Shown here: positions 50,597-60,342 of the stretch, piece after piece
How the letters are laid out: each line of letters begins with the position of its first letter
Numbering within the stretch: position 1 is the first letter of the stretch
NCBI GenBank assembly: GCA_947498415.1
Contig: CANMKB010000001.1
Span: 1-64,000, forward strand
DNA length: 64,000 bases
Source: an uncultured Paracoccaceae bacterium
Lineage (GTDB): Bacteria; Pseudomonadota; Alphaproteobacteria; Rhodobacterales; Rhodobacteraceae
Direction of reading: 5' to 3'
The notes under the pieces: generated by a model
Seen by the model: only the letters and a program-made list of their open reading frames with translations
Database searches by the model: none
Told to the model about the DNA's origin: nothing
Position numbers and translations under genes: made by a program

Positions 50597-53500
50597 ATGC
50601 ACAAACTCAATACCAACCCCGCCTGCGGGAACAATACCGGCTTGGCCAATGCAGCGCAAATTCCAACAATTGAAGCAATCCGCCAGCTATTCGACTTGGA
50701 CGGTACTAACGAACAAATCTTGACAGGATGCACCGCCTATATTGAGGCACACGGATATGACGACGCGCTGAAAGCGCTTCTGGATGGTTTCAATAAGATT
50801 GATGGTCGTGATTGGGCGATGATGCTGGAACAGTATGTGCCTGATACTGACGCGCGTAGCGCGGGACCTGCGCCTGAAATCCAGAAGATGAATGATGCCG
50901 ACCTCTTGGGCGAGGATCACCCAGAGATGCAAGAGTTATTGCAAAAGCCATTCGTCTTCATGACCGGCTCTATGTACGGACAGAAAGATCACCGCAACAC
51001 ACAGGACGGGAACTGGAATCGGGGCGAAATGCCGTTGGTACAGTGGATCGCTGGTGGCGATGAAGGTAAGACCCCTTGGGGATTAACTCGTCACCCAGTC
51101 GCGAAACGTAAAGAAGGCCCAGCAGTAGTTCTGGCAGATGCGCTGGACGGTGCCCGCAAAGATGCCGCCATTAAAACGATGTATGCCATCGGGCTGGACA
51201 TCGACTCCGGTGCTGCACTTGACGACGTACTGGTTACATTGGAGGAGAAAGGACTGTTCGCGGTCGTGTACACTTCTTTCCGCCACGGCACGACCGAGCT
51301 TGTGCTAATGCACGACGACATCATGCGTAAGCTGAAACTGGACAAGTCCCCGACGCGTGCGCAGATTCAAACTTATCTTCGCGAGCATCACAAAGATCGC
51401 TACGACGCCTCGTTTATTGATCAAATCAAAGTCGTGGATGCGCGAAAGCAAACACCTGATGGTTTGCGCACGATCCTAAAGACCCCGCCCCTTGATAAGT
51501 TCCGTGTGATTTTGCCTCTTTGGGAACCGGTGGAACTGGCTGATCTTGGGGCAACGGTTAATGACTGGAAAAATGTTTGGGCAGATGCCGTTACCGGCGT
51601 CGCGGTAAACACGCTTGGCGTCAACTTCGATGCAACATCTTGCGACGTGAATCGGCTTTTCTATGTTCCCCGACATCCCGCCGATGCAGAAGATTGGTAC
51701 TCTGCGATTGTCCAAGGCCGTCCACTGCGCTTCGAAGAGATCGAGCCATTCTCTAAGACCGCTTACGTTAAAGATCGTGACGCAGGCGATGCTTTCGCCC
51801 AAGCTGGCGGCGGCTCAGGCGGAACGGATACGCGAGAAGAGTTTTTAACGCCTTCTGGACGTAATTTGAACAAGTGGCACAACAAGCACAAAGATCGTTG
51901 GCTTGCGGCGGACGCAATCGAAACGTTCTGCCCGGACAAGGTTCGTGTCGCTGGTGGGGAAAAACCCGGCACAGTTCACTTAGAATGCCCTTTTGAGTAC
52001 ATACATTCTTCCGAAGGTGGCACCGCAACTATGGCGATGAACCCCGACGAAAACGAAATGGGCTACTGGACCATCTTCTGCAAGCACGACTCCTGTCAGG
52101 AGCGTGACAAACTTGAGTTCATCCAAGAGATGTTGGCGCAGGGCTGGTGTGAAGAAGATGTTTTGTGGGATGATGATTGGAACATCCCCTTACCTGACGA
52201 AGATTTAGAGGATGGCGAAAACGAATCCGAACACCACGTCTACAATCTCGATCCTGAAAAAGCGGCAGCAGCGGTAAATAAGGAGGGTATCGACAAAGGC
52301 ACGAGCGTAGAGAAAATTCGCGAGTTTCTGGGGCACTATGTCGAATGCGACTCCGTGACCAAGAACAACCTAACCGATGTGTTGGCGGGACCGTCGCGCG
52401 GTAAAGGTGTTGCCGCTCTATCCAACAAAGAAGTCTCAGAGATTTGGGCCGGTCTGGACAAGCAGGCGGCACGCAAGAAGATCGAAAAGGACGCCAAGAA
52501 GCGCGAGAAGTTAGATGCGCCTGACTATCTGCCATTAGAACAGGCGACCAAAAACACGGTTGAGAAAGCCGCCAAAGCTTCGAAATGGCTTCCCGAAGGC
52601 TTCACCTATCAAGACGGGTATTTTGGCAAACTTGTCACCGTTGGGAATGACCTGAAATTCAACCCAACGTGCAATGCCTTTGAGGTAGTCTATTGTGCGG
52701 ACGGCTCGAAAGGTCTGACGCGAACAAATCAATTGACCATTCGATACATGCACCGTTCTGAGAATTTGGGGATTGTGGAATCCACATTCCGCATCGGCGA
52801 CACGTATAAGGACCAAGGGGCACTGTTGGGCGACCTGCGCAACGAAGGCCTAGAGTTCTCACCTGATGCGCCTACTCAAGACATTCTGGCGCTCTTGCGG
52901 GCTGTATCGTCGGAACGCGAAGGGGTGTATCGGGCGCAGTCGGGATGGACCGATGCACGTGACGCATTCATCGCCCCAACCGGTGAAAGCATCAAGAAAG
53001 ACGACGATCCGCGCCTATACGTTTTGGAAAAGGCTATGCGGGTCTCTGGCAAAACCTGTGGCACTGTTGTTGAGTACGCAGGCGCTATGAACACAGCAAT
53101 TCGCGGTAAGAATGCGAAGCTGTTCCTTCCCGGTGCCCTATTGGGCGCAGTCGGCAATCTTGCGGATTTCATCAACACTGAACATGCGGTGATCATTGCC
53201 AACGAAGGCAAGAAGAACAGCGGTAAAACCACGTCTTTGAAAGCTGGTGTGTCGTTCTTTGCCGTCGCATCGGTTGAAGGCCTGATGTTTTCTGCAAACG
53301 GTACTGAAACCGCATTCGAAGCAATGGCGATGAAAGCATCTGGCGCAGCAATGGCACCAGATGACTCCGGTGCATCAAAGCGCACAGCGGATGACGAACA
53401 GCGCCAAATCTACCAGTACGCAAACCGCATGGGCCGTGGTCGCGGGACCACCACAGGTGGGCTACAGGAGCTTAATAGCTGGAATGGTGCTATGGGTATC

Positions 53501-54415
53501 AGCACCGAGCGAGGCTTGCTGACACGCCTTCAAGCAGAGGGCGCGGATACAAAGAGCGGGGTGCAATCGCGGGTGTTCACTGTCAGATATGATGCAGCCG
53601 AAGTGCTTGATAAAACCGCTGACGCGGACCTACTGAAAGCCTATGAAGTTATCGCCCATGGCGGTGTGTATGGCGTGGCATGGAAGCCATTTGTTACCCG
53701 ATTGTTGGAATTGGGTGTTAAAGTGGTGAAGGGGCGCGTCAGCGCCTATGAGAAGGACTGGGGACACGATGCCCATGGCGGTGAACGTGTCGTGACGACT
53801 GGTGCCCTACTCGCTGTAGCCTCTGAGATTATGCAGGAAGTGAAGTTGTTCCCAGCCAACGATTACGATGTGAAATGGGAAGACGGCAAACCGAAGGTTG
53901 ACGACGATCTTTCGAATGAAGGCGACGGCGGGCTCAACGTTCAGGTGCTACTGAAAGAGGCGCTGGATGATACAATCGCGCAACGTGCCAATGTGCTTGA
54001 TACAGGACAACAAGCATCGGATAGCCTGCGCATTGAAATCATCAAAGCACTGAATAGTCGCCGGATCGTAGATTGCGCCATGGAATGCGAGCACTACGCT
54101 GGGCCTCTAGGCTACTATAAATTGGACGAGAACGCGCCCAATGACGAAGACATCGATGACGGAACGGGCATTTCGAAGAGCATGTTGCGCCGCCAGTATC
54201 ATCTACCATTGGATCGCTTGAATGAACTGGGGGTAAAGATCGAGCTTGCGGGATTGGTGGCACAACTGCGCGAAGTGGGTGCAATCATCGAGCCAACAGG
54301 CAACAAGCGGTATGCCAAGAAAGGAACTTGGCCCAACCCACCGGGCGAAGGTGGCGACATCCCTTCCCTGCGGATTAAAGGTGAATGGGTCCACGGGACC
54401 ACGGCGGCGGATTGA
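50597..54415 (+). CDS. large DUF927-type primase/helicase-like protein (1272 aa)
   Basis: AVIIANEGKKNSGKTTSLKAG (Walker A-like), APDDSGASKRTADDEQRQIYQYANRMGRGRGT, NSWNGAMGISTERGLLTRLQAEGADTKSGVQSRVF, as in DUF927 helicases. Confidence 0.75.
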   Translation: MHKLNTNPACGNNTGLANAAQIPTIEAIRQLFDLDGTNEQILTGCTAYIEAHGYDDALKALLDGFNKIDGRDWAMMLEQYVPDTDARSAGPAPEIQKMNDADLLGEDHPEMQELLQKPFVFMTGSMYGQKDHRNTQDGNWNRGEMPLVQWIAGGDEGKTPWGLTRHPVAKRKEGPAVVLADALDGARKDAAIKTMYAIGLDIDSGAALDDVLVTLEEKGLFAVVYTSFRHGTTELVLMHDDIMRKLKLDKSPTRAQIQTYLREHHKDRYDASFIDQIKVVDARKQTPDGLRTILKTPPLDKFRVILPLWEPVELADLGATVNDWKNVWADAVTGVAVNTLGVNFDATSCDVNRLFYVPRHPADAEDWYSAIVQGRPLRFEEIEPFSKTAYVKDRDAGDAFAQAGGGSGGTDTREEFLTPSGRNLNKWHNKHKDRWLAADAIETFCPDKVRVAGGEKPGTVHLECPFEYIHSSEGGTATMAMNPDENEMGYWTIFCKHDSCQERDKLEFIQEMLAQGWCEEDVLWDDDWNIPLPDEDLEDGENESEHHVYNLDPEKAAAAVNKEGIDKGTSVEKIREFLGHYVECDSVTKNNLTDVLAGPSRGKGVAALSNKEVSEIWAGLDKQAARKKIEKDAKKREKLDAPDYLPLEQATKNTVEKAAKASKWLPEGFTYQDGYFGKLVTVGNDLKFNPTCNAFEVVYCADGSKGLTRTNQLTIRYMHRSENLGIVESTFRIGDTYKDQGALLGDLRNEGLEFSPDAPTQDILALLRAVSSEREGVYRAQSGWTDARDAFIAPTGESIKKDDDPRLYVLEKAMRVSGKTCGTVVEYAGAMNTAIRGKNAKLFLPGALLGAVGNLADFINTEHAVIIANEGKKNSGKTTSLKAGVSFFAVASVEGLMFSANGTETAFEAMAMKASGAAMAPDDSGASKRTADDEQRQIYQYANRMGRGRGTTTGGLQELNSWNGAMGISTERGLLTRLQAEGADTKSGVQSRVFTVRYDAAEVLDKTADADLLKAYEVIAHGGVYGVAWKPFVTRLLELGVKVVKGRVSAYEKDWGHDAHGGERVVTTGALLAVASEIMQEVKLFPANDYDVKWEDGKPKVDDDLSNEGDGGLNVQVLLKEALDDTIAQRANVLDTGQQASDSLRIEIIKALNSRRIVDCAMECEHYAGPLGYYKLDENAPNDEDIDDGTGISKSMLRRQYHLPLDRLNELGVKIELAGLVAQLREVGAIIEPTGNKRYAKKGTWPNPPGEGGDIPSLRIKGEWVHGTTAAD

Positions 54416-54515
54416 ACTATACCTATAATTGTACTTCTAATTGATTGATAGAGGCGGGCGTTAGCCCGCCTTATCTATTTTAAGGCACCCACCACCTATT
54501 TTCAGTAAAAATCCC

Positions 54516-54828
54516 CGTTGGACAGTGTCCAACGAGTGCCCAACGGCTGCCCAACGATTTTTCCCTTTATAATCAACATTCAACGCCGCAATTGGACAAA
54601 TTGGACCCGTTGGACACGAAAATAGAGAGGCCTCCCCGAAACGGAAAAAATGCGCACTGGTTCGCGAGTGCAGGGTGTAAAAAAAAAACGATTCAGCGGG
54701 GCGCTCTTATATTTCTGTCCAATTTGTCCAATGTGTCCAACGAGCATCGAAAACCCCTTATTTATAAGGCTAAAGTCGTTGGACAACCGTTGGATTCTCG
54801 TTGGACACCGTTGGACAATTGTCCAACG
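54516..54828. repeat. iteron-like array of CGTTGGACA 9-mers (candidate replication origin)
   Basis: About 15 exact or near copies in both orientations, including CGTTGGACA-G-TGTCCAACG (54516-54534), two three-copy 9-bp tandem arrays (54591-54617, 54716-54742) and the perfect 20-bp palindrome CGTTGGACAATTGTCCAACG (54809-54828). Confidence 0.75.
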
Positions 54829-55322
54829 AAATGGCGTTTTTAGGGGTATTTTTGCTCAAAAGTCGAAAGTTGGTTTGTTATTTACCCCCTCAAATCCGGG
54901 AAAATACCCCAAGTTGAGGGGGTAGATTACAAACGGACTCGCACCACTTTGAGCACCGGGCAGTTTTTCGGGATCATCCCACCAATCGCGTTAATACCCC
55001 CAAGATTTGGATTAGTCTGGCATTCGCAGGTTAACGGCAAGCGCCGCCACCTTTCGCCAACTCTCTCCTAGGCTGCATTGATGAGAAAGTTACGCATCCG
55101 CCTTATTTCATTTAACGAACCCACCCCCACGACAAAATAACACCAAAGCCTCCATACCCCCGCCAATCGCGAAAACACGCCCCACGTCGGGCGCACGGCT
55201 CGACCCGGTCGAAATTTCTCTGAATTAGCAGGCACAAACATATCGCGCCCAACTCCCGCAAGGGTTGCATAAGGGATCAATTCCTTTAGTCATGGAATTG
55301 AGCAGTACCAAAGGACTTCGGA

Positions 55323-55709
55323 ATGTCAGACCAACTCGTTAAATATCTTCGCGCACAGGCGGAACAATTCTCCCAATATGCTGCGGAAATCTCTAAGGGC
55401 GAATTTCAAGACGCACAGCTATCTGAACTGGCACCGCCATTAATTGAAATGGTGGCCAAACTATTTGGTAAAACATCGGAAGAGTTTAGCGAGTGGGCAG
55501 ACAACCTCGACCCAGTAACTGCGGCGAAGAAGGTTGCGGAGATAGAAGCAAAATTCGCCACTATCATGGGCGAAAGAGACAAATCATATCCGCCTGAATC
55601 CGTCGAAGCAGAGAATTCAGGCGAGGAAATCCCAATGGTCAAATCGCAAGCCACTTATGTCTCGATCAATCCAGCCTACATGAGGCTGCATCCTGAAAAG
55701 TTTTCGTAA
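55323..55709 (+). CDS. hypothetical protein
   Basis: 128-aa acidic ORF MSDQLVKYLRAQAEQFSQYAAEISKGEF. Confidence 0.6.
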   Translation: MSDQLVKYLRAQAEQFSQYAAEISKGEFQDAQLSELAPPLIEMVAKLFGKTSEEFSEWADNLDPVTAAKKVAEIEAKFATIMGERDKSYPPESVEAENSGEEIPMVKSQATYVSINPAYMRLHPEKFS

Positions 55710-55817
55710 ATCGAGCAACGAGATAGCCAAAGACGATTATGAACAAATGTAGCCCGCGAATGTTTAGTTTTGGCGGGGGAAAAGACCTATACCCAAATGA
55801 AATAAACCGGTTCGATA

Positions 55818-56468
55818 ATGAAATTACGAGATAGACTAAAATCAATAAGACGCGGCGATAAAGATAGGATCACATTGGCAGCAAAGTGCTTTGTTAGACC
55901 GGTTTCGCGCTACAAGATACTAAATGAAAGAATTGAAGGCCTATATTCTGACCTTACAGATGAAGTCTACGTTATCGAATTAACATCGAAGACTGACAAA
56001 ACAGACAAAGAAATCGTGTTTTTGGGTAATGTCGCTGGGCCACACCTACTTAAACTTGCGAGACAAGAAGCACCGCCGTGCTTTAATATCGTGCGCTCGA
56101 CCACGATGAGCGAAACCCCATTGACCGTTGGAACTCGTAGTTCACCACCAAAGCCATATAGCCCATTCAACAAAGAGCTTTATACAGCAGTCTTGTTGCT
56201 TATGCTGCAAAAGAAGTGGTCCGCAAAAAATCTTCGCGAAGACGGTAAGCCAATTTCCGATTGTCTGACAAAATTGAGCTGGAATGGCGACGAGGACCTG
56301 CCGGATTATTGGGCCAGATCGATAAACACAATATACATCAGATATAAGACCAGTGCTCAAGCAATGCTGAACGAACTACAAAGGAATACCGGAAACATTC
56401 GACCGTTGAAGTTTCCACTTTTGCAAAAGGCACTACGGAAAGACGGCGTTGAGGACATACGCCTGTAG
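55818..56468 (+). CDS. hypothetical protein
   Basis: 216-aa ORF MKLRDRLKSIRRGDKDRITLAAKCFVRPV; no motif recognised. Confidence 0.6.
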   Translation: MKLRDRLKSIRRGDKDRITLAAKCFVRPVSRYKILNERIEGLYSDLTDEVYVIELTSKTDKTDKEIVFLGNVAGPHLLKLARQEAPPCFNIVRSTTMSETPLTVGTRSSPPKPYSPFNKELYTAVLLLMLQKKWSAKNLREDGKPISDCLTKLSWNGDEDLPDYWARSINTIYIRYKTSAQAMLNELQRNTGNIRPLKFPLLQKALRKDGVEDIRL

Positions 56469-56531
56469 TTTGTACCAGCCTCCTTTGAGCAAGCAGCAGC
56501 ATCGCCCATTTCCACCGAGCTTAGTCTAGTA

Positions 56532-56648
56532 CTGTCCGATTTGAGTAAAAGCACACACGACATCTGAAAATCGCCCAAATGTGTCAGATTTAACTTATCG
56601 AATCACTTATCGGACAGTAAGATAAATCCAGACACTCAAATCTGACAG
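56532..56648. promoter_or_regulatory. putative res-like recombination/regulatory site for the adjacent resolvase
   Basis: CTGTCCGATTTGAG (56532), GTGTCAGATTTAAC (56581), inverted CTTATCGGACAG (56606), inverted ACTCAAATCTGACAG (56634-56648), just upstream of the resolvase gene. Confidence 0.6.
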
Positions 56649-56659
56649 AAAGGGCTTTT

Positions 56660-57232
56660 ATGGGAGAGATTATCGGATACGCTCGCGTTTCCTCGCGCAC
56701 ACAGTCATTAGATATTCAACGTGACGCCCTGACGGGCGCAAATTGCACTAAGATATTCGCAGAGAAGTTCACGGGCACACGCACCACCGGTCGCGTGGAA
56801 CTAGAAAAGATGTTGGAGTACGTGCGGGAAGGTGATGTTGTATGCGTCACCAAACTGGATCGTCTTGCACGGTCGTTGCCTGATCTACTCAAGATCACTG
56901 CCAAGCTGGATACCAAGAACGTTGAGTTGCGCTGCTTGGATCAAGCAATTGATACAACAACGCCAGAAGGTCGCATGACCTATCAGATTCTGGGTGCAGT
57001 CGCCGAATTTGAAACGTCCATTCGCAAGGCGCGTCAACGCGAAGGCATTGATGCAGCGTTAGCCAAAGGACCCGACAGCCCGTTCAAAGGGCGTCCAGCT
57101 ACCATCGAATACAACAAAGTAGCGGCTGCGGTCGAAAAACACGGGAACAAAGCCCAAGCTGCACGGTCGCTGGGCATTAGCCGTGATAGCCTCTACCGCG
57201 TTTTGAAGGCTGGACCTGCTACGCAGGCCTGA
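56660..57232 (+). CDS. serine recombinase, resolvase/invertase family
   Basis: IIGYARVSSRTQSLDIQRDAL, VCVTKLDRLARSLPDLLKI, GAVAEFETSIRKARQREGI, C-terminal HTH AQAARSLGISRDSLYRVLK. Confidence 0.95.
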   Translation: MGEIIGYARVSSRTQSLDIQRDALTGANCTKIFAEKFTGTRTTGRVELEKMLEYVREGDVVCVTKLDRLARSLPDLLKITAKLDTKNVELRCLDQAIDTTTPEGRMTYQILGAVAEFETSIRKARQREGIDAALAKGPDSPFKGRPATIEYNKVAAAVEKHGNKAQAARSLGISRDSLYRVLKAGPATQA

Positions 57233-57566
57233 CGCAGTCCTCTAGCGACAACGACCAACATGCAAACAATCTTACTCATCTTCATTCTATTTATTTAGCA
57301 ATCCTCCTTCGGAGACTTGTCTTCGAAACAAGGCTTCTGGTGATCGCGACCAACACCCAATCGCGTTTCGCAAGGAACTCTGTTCATCGATTCACGGAAT
57401 AGATTGAAAGTGTGATCGCTTGTTGAGCTTTCAGGTTGATGTGTGCCGCCGTTAGGCGGTCCCCCTCTGCCAACCCTGATACCTTGGTCGCGCCGCCTGA
57501 GCCGTCACGAACCCAATCTATACCAACACCCCAGCACCGCCCTGACTGCACCCTGTCACGTGTCGT

Positions 57567-57605
57567 GATTGATCTTGTTTGATGATGAATCATCAGCGAT
57601 CAATC
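57567..57605. other. nested stem-loop
   Basis: GATTGATC...GATCAATC 8-bp stem enclosing TGATGAT-ga-ATCATCA. Confidence 0.5.
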
Positions 57606-57887
57606 GCCTGACATACTGATACTACGTTAAAAAATCGAGGGTCCGCTGACGGCTACCCCACTAGGCCTATCGTGTGCCCCCAGTTGCTGTCCTGATGTAC
57701 TGGACCACAGGATCAACAAGCTAACCCCCAAATGAAAAACAGGGGTACCTTTTCGCCAACATCGTTTCCGTTCCAGACGCTAAGCGCGTCCCGAAAAGAT
57801 TCAAAATTTTCTCAAGGTGTTAATACCGCCAAAAAATCGTCAGATTCAAAGTCCAAAACCGCAGCACGAATTTACATTGAGGTAATT

Positions 57888-58214
57888 ATGCAAAAAGCAC
57901 TCATTTCTCTGCCCCTACTCGCAGCACTTTCAGCGTGTGTTGAACCAGTCATCCAGACACAAGCAGGCTACCCGCCGGTTGCCCCTGAACAAGTCCAAGT
58001 TTCGTTTGCAAAGTCACCGACATGCGCCAATGCGCAAGAAATTGGCTACATGCCACAAGTCGGCTCGAACAAATACGCACAGGATCGCGCGATCAATCAG
58101 ATAAGAACGCAAGCGGGCGCACGGGGTGCAAACCTCGTTCTACTTGAAACTCAAGCCACGAGCTTGTTGGGCGATATGCTCATCAACGCACGACTTATTC
58201 GCTGCCCAGTCTAA
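57888..58214 (+). CDS. putative lipoprotein (DUF4156-like)
   Basis: LLAALSACVEP lipobox; NKYAQDRAINQIRTQAGARGANLVLLET; start at the internal Met after GAGGTAATT. Confidence 0.65.
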   Translation: MQKALISLPLLAALSACVEPVIQTQAGYPPVAPEQVQVSFAKSPTCANAQEIGYMPQVGSNKYAQDRAINQIRTQAGARGANLVLLETQATSLLGDMLINARLIRCPV

Positions 58215-58250
58215 CCCAATTTTAGCACTCAACCACATTACGAGTACCAA

Positions 58251-58883
58251 ATGGATTACATGTTTACCCTGATCAAATTTTCAGTTCTGGCGATGATTGC
58301 AATTGCCGTGCTGTACATCATCTTTGAATTTTCACGCCAAAATAGGATACAAGCATCTGCCGAAAATCTTGTTGATCGCGCCCTAAACAAGTTTCCTACC
58401 TACAGAAACAAACCCGCCGTGTTGGGCGAAGAACTTGTTCTATTGATGGATGAAAGCAAACAGACTGCGCTTGTGGCGACTGCCGAAGGCAACGCGAAAG
58501 AAATCCCGTTCGCAGACTTTACCGGAATTGAAGTTCTCGAAGATGGTCACACTGTTTCAGAGACTCGCCGAAAAGGAACACTCGGAAGAGCTGCCGCTGG
58601 TGGGCTACTAGCAGGTGGTGTCGGCGCTGTTCTTGGTGCAGTCTCCGCTGGCAGTGAAACGCGCCACAAGGAGGTCGTTTCCAACATCACGGTCGCTGTC
58701 AGAACAGAAGACGCAAGCTTCCCCGTTCTTGCTTGGTGCACATTCGCGCCCACTATTGGCTTGGAGCACATGAGCGATGTCGAGGTGCAAATGCAGCGCA
58801 GAGCAGCAAATGACTTTGCTGCTCAGTTTGCTCCGATTTTTGCAGTCAACGCCAAGTCAGACCCGAATCTCAACACAATCTAA
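58251..58883 (+). CDS. membrane-associated hypothetical protein
   Basis: 210 aa; N-terminal TM FSVLAMIAIAVLYIIFEF and Gly-rich hydrophobic AAAGGLLAGGVGAVLGAVSAG. Confidence 0.6.
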   Translation: MDYMFTLIKFSVLAMIAIAVLYIIFEFSRQNRIQASAENLVDRALNKFPTYRNKPAVLGEELVLLMDESKQTALVATAEGNAKEIPFADFTGIEVLEDGHTVSETRRKGTLGRAAAGGLLAGGVGAVLGAVSAGSETRHKEVVSNITVAVRTEDASFPVLAWCTFAPTIGLEHMSDVEVQMQRRAANDFAAQFAPIFAVNAKSDPNLNTI

Positions 58884-58958
58884 TCGGGGTCAAGAAAACA
58901 GAAAGCTCTACGCTTATCTCGTTAGCAATCAACATTCTGGCACCGTTTATTGCGCGAT

Positions 58959-59279
58959 ATGAGTTCAGAATTCTACTTACCGAGCAAACTATACGCTCAA
59001 GACATGCATCTTGGAGAAACTGCAACCCTTGCAGCTTCTTCATTCATTGTCGTGCTGGCAGAACCGGGTGCGGGCAAGACCAAATTGATGGAGAGCTTTG
59101 CGCTCCGTCTCAAGTCCGAGCTTATTACAGCAGGCCGGATTGCGTTTAGCGGTGCACCACAAAAGGGCCAACCTCTTTTGATCGATGCCTACGATGAACT
59201 CGCCAAAATCGACGCGGAGGTGACCCATCCCCTTTTACTGAACAGCTCTGAAATTTCCAATAACGGGCATATGATCTGA
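58959..59279 (+). pseudogene. truncated P-loop (STAND/NACHT-like) NTPase N-terminal fragment
   Basis: VVLAEPGAGKTKLMESFA (Walker A) and PLLIDAYDELAKID (Walker B/DEL), then the reading frame collapses where the convergent gene begins (59235). Confidence 0.6.
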
Positions 59280-60260
59280 CATTTCAAAATCTGTATCTGT
59301 TGTACTGACAGAGACAACTTCCACGTTTGGCGACACAACGAAGCCGTCAATAATAGTGAGATAGTTTTCTCCACGGACAAAGGCTTGGTTTACAGTCCGA
59401 ACCGTAGGGAGCGAAGTATCAATCGCGAGCTTCCAGCCCTCGGGAATACTCTCTTGCGGAAAACGATGGATCCAAAACAGGTCTTCATCAGACGTTTGAT
59501 GCGGAAACGCTGTTTCGGCCAACTCCATGTTCCAATCCCCGCCTATGACGACATGAAAACCGGCCTCATAAAGACTTTTAGCATAGCTAAATACGGAATC
59601 TATCTGTTGGCGTCGCAAATCGCCTCCATCATCGAAGGCTGAAAGATGAATATTTATAAAGGCCCATTCAATACTTTCAGTAGCGCCCGGCATCTTCAGG
59701 ACCTGCATACCATACTGACGATTTAGGAAGCCAAACAGAGGTTCTGGCTCTCCCACAATGGGAAATAGTTCGCCAGTAGTAGCCTTCAGATCAGTAGTAA
59801 TGACGGTCCCATGTTTCAGCCTAATGGGCCACGGCAGAAGCTGTGAAGATATATCTGGACGCCACCAGAAAACATTAGATCCAGCCGTGTTTTCAAGAGG
59901 TGTTGCTACCGACTTCCATAGTGAAAGAGGTCCTGAATAAGAGACTTCTTGAAAAAATTGAACGTTAGTTGCAAGCTGACCTGCAACTTCAGTTATTTGC
60001 TCAATGTTCTTATCAACGATGGCCCTAGAAGGGGGAAATAAGTTCTCACCCCCATCGACAGCAAAATCTGACTCTCGACCGAGCCCTGCATACCCCAAAT
60101 TCCATGTACCCACAGAAACAGTGTCTGGCATCCGCATTTTAGCTCGAGAGGCGCTACTAAAATCGACTGTCCTCGCTGAAAGCACCGCGCCGCGATTCAC
60201 AACTGTAACAACGATGCCATACAGTACGATGGCACCAAAAATGATCAAAGCCAGCTTCAT
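59235..60260 (-). CDS. membrane-anchored endonuclease/exonuclease/phosphatase (EEP) family protein
   Basis: N-terminal TM MKLALIIFGAIVLYGIVVTVV; EEP motifs GTWNLGY, FFQEVS, NIHLSAF, GGDWN, IDGFVVS, SDHMPVIG. Confidence 0.82.
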   Translation of the reverse strand: MKLALIIFGAIVLYGIVVTVVNRGAVLSARTVDFSSASRAKMRMPDTVSVGTWNLGYAGLGRESDFAVDGGENLFPPSRAIVDKNIEQITEVAGQLATNVQFFQEVSYSGPLSLWKSVATPLENTAGSNVFWWRPDISSQLLPWPIRLKHGTVITTDLKATTGELFPIVGEPEPLFGFLNRQYGMQVLKMPGATESIEWAFINIHLSAFDDGGDLRRQQIDSVFSYAKSLYEAGFHVVIGGDWNMELAETAFPHQTSDEDLFWIHRFPQESIPEGWKLAIDTSLPTVRTVNQAFVRGENYLTIIDGFVVSPNVEVVSVSTTDTDFEMSDHMPVIGNFRAVQ

Positions 60261-60342
60261 ATTTGTATCCTCATTGCAAGCAAGTACCTGCTATCTTCTT
60301 TTGGATGGCATTTGGGATCTTGGCCTTACGCCACTCATCCAC

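Noticed and set aside
54516-54828. CRISPR interpretation of the CGTTGGACA repeats
   Set aside because: Repeats are about 9 bp, in both orientations and irregularly spaced, which fits iterons or operators rather than CRISPR
54592-54925. ORFs 54592..54843, 54650..54925 and 54580..54786
   Set aside because: They lie within the non-coding iteron-like repeat region; the repetitive sequence and lack of a ribosome-binding site make coding unlikely
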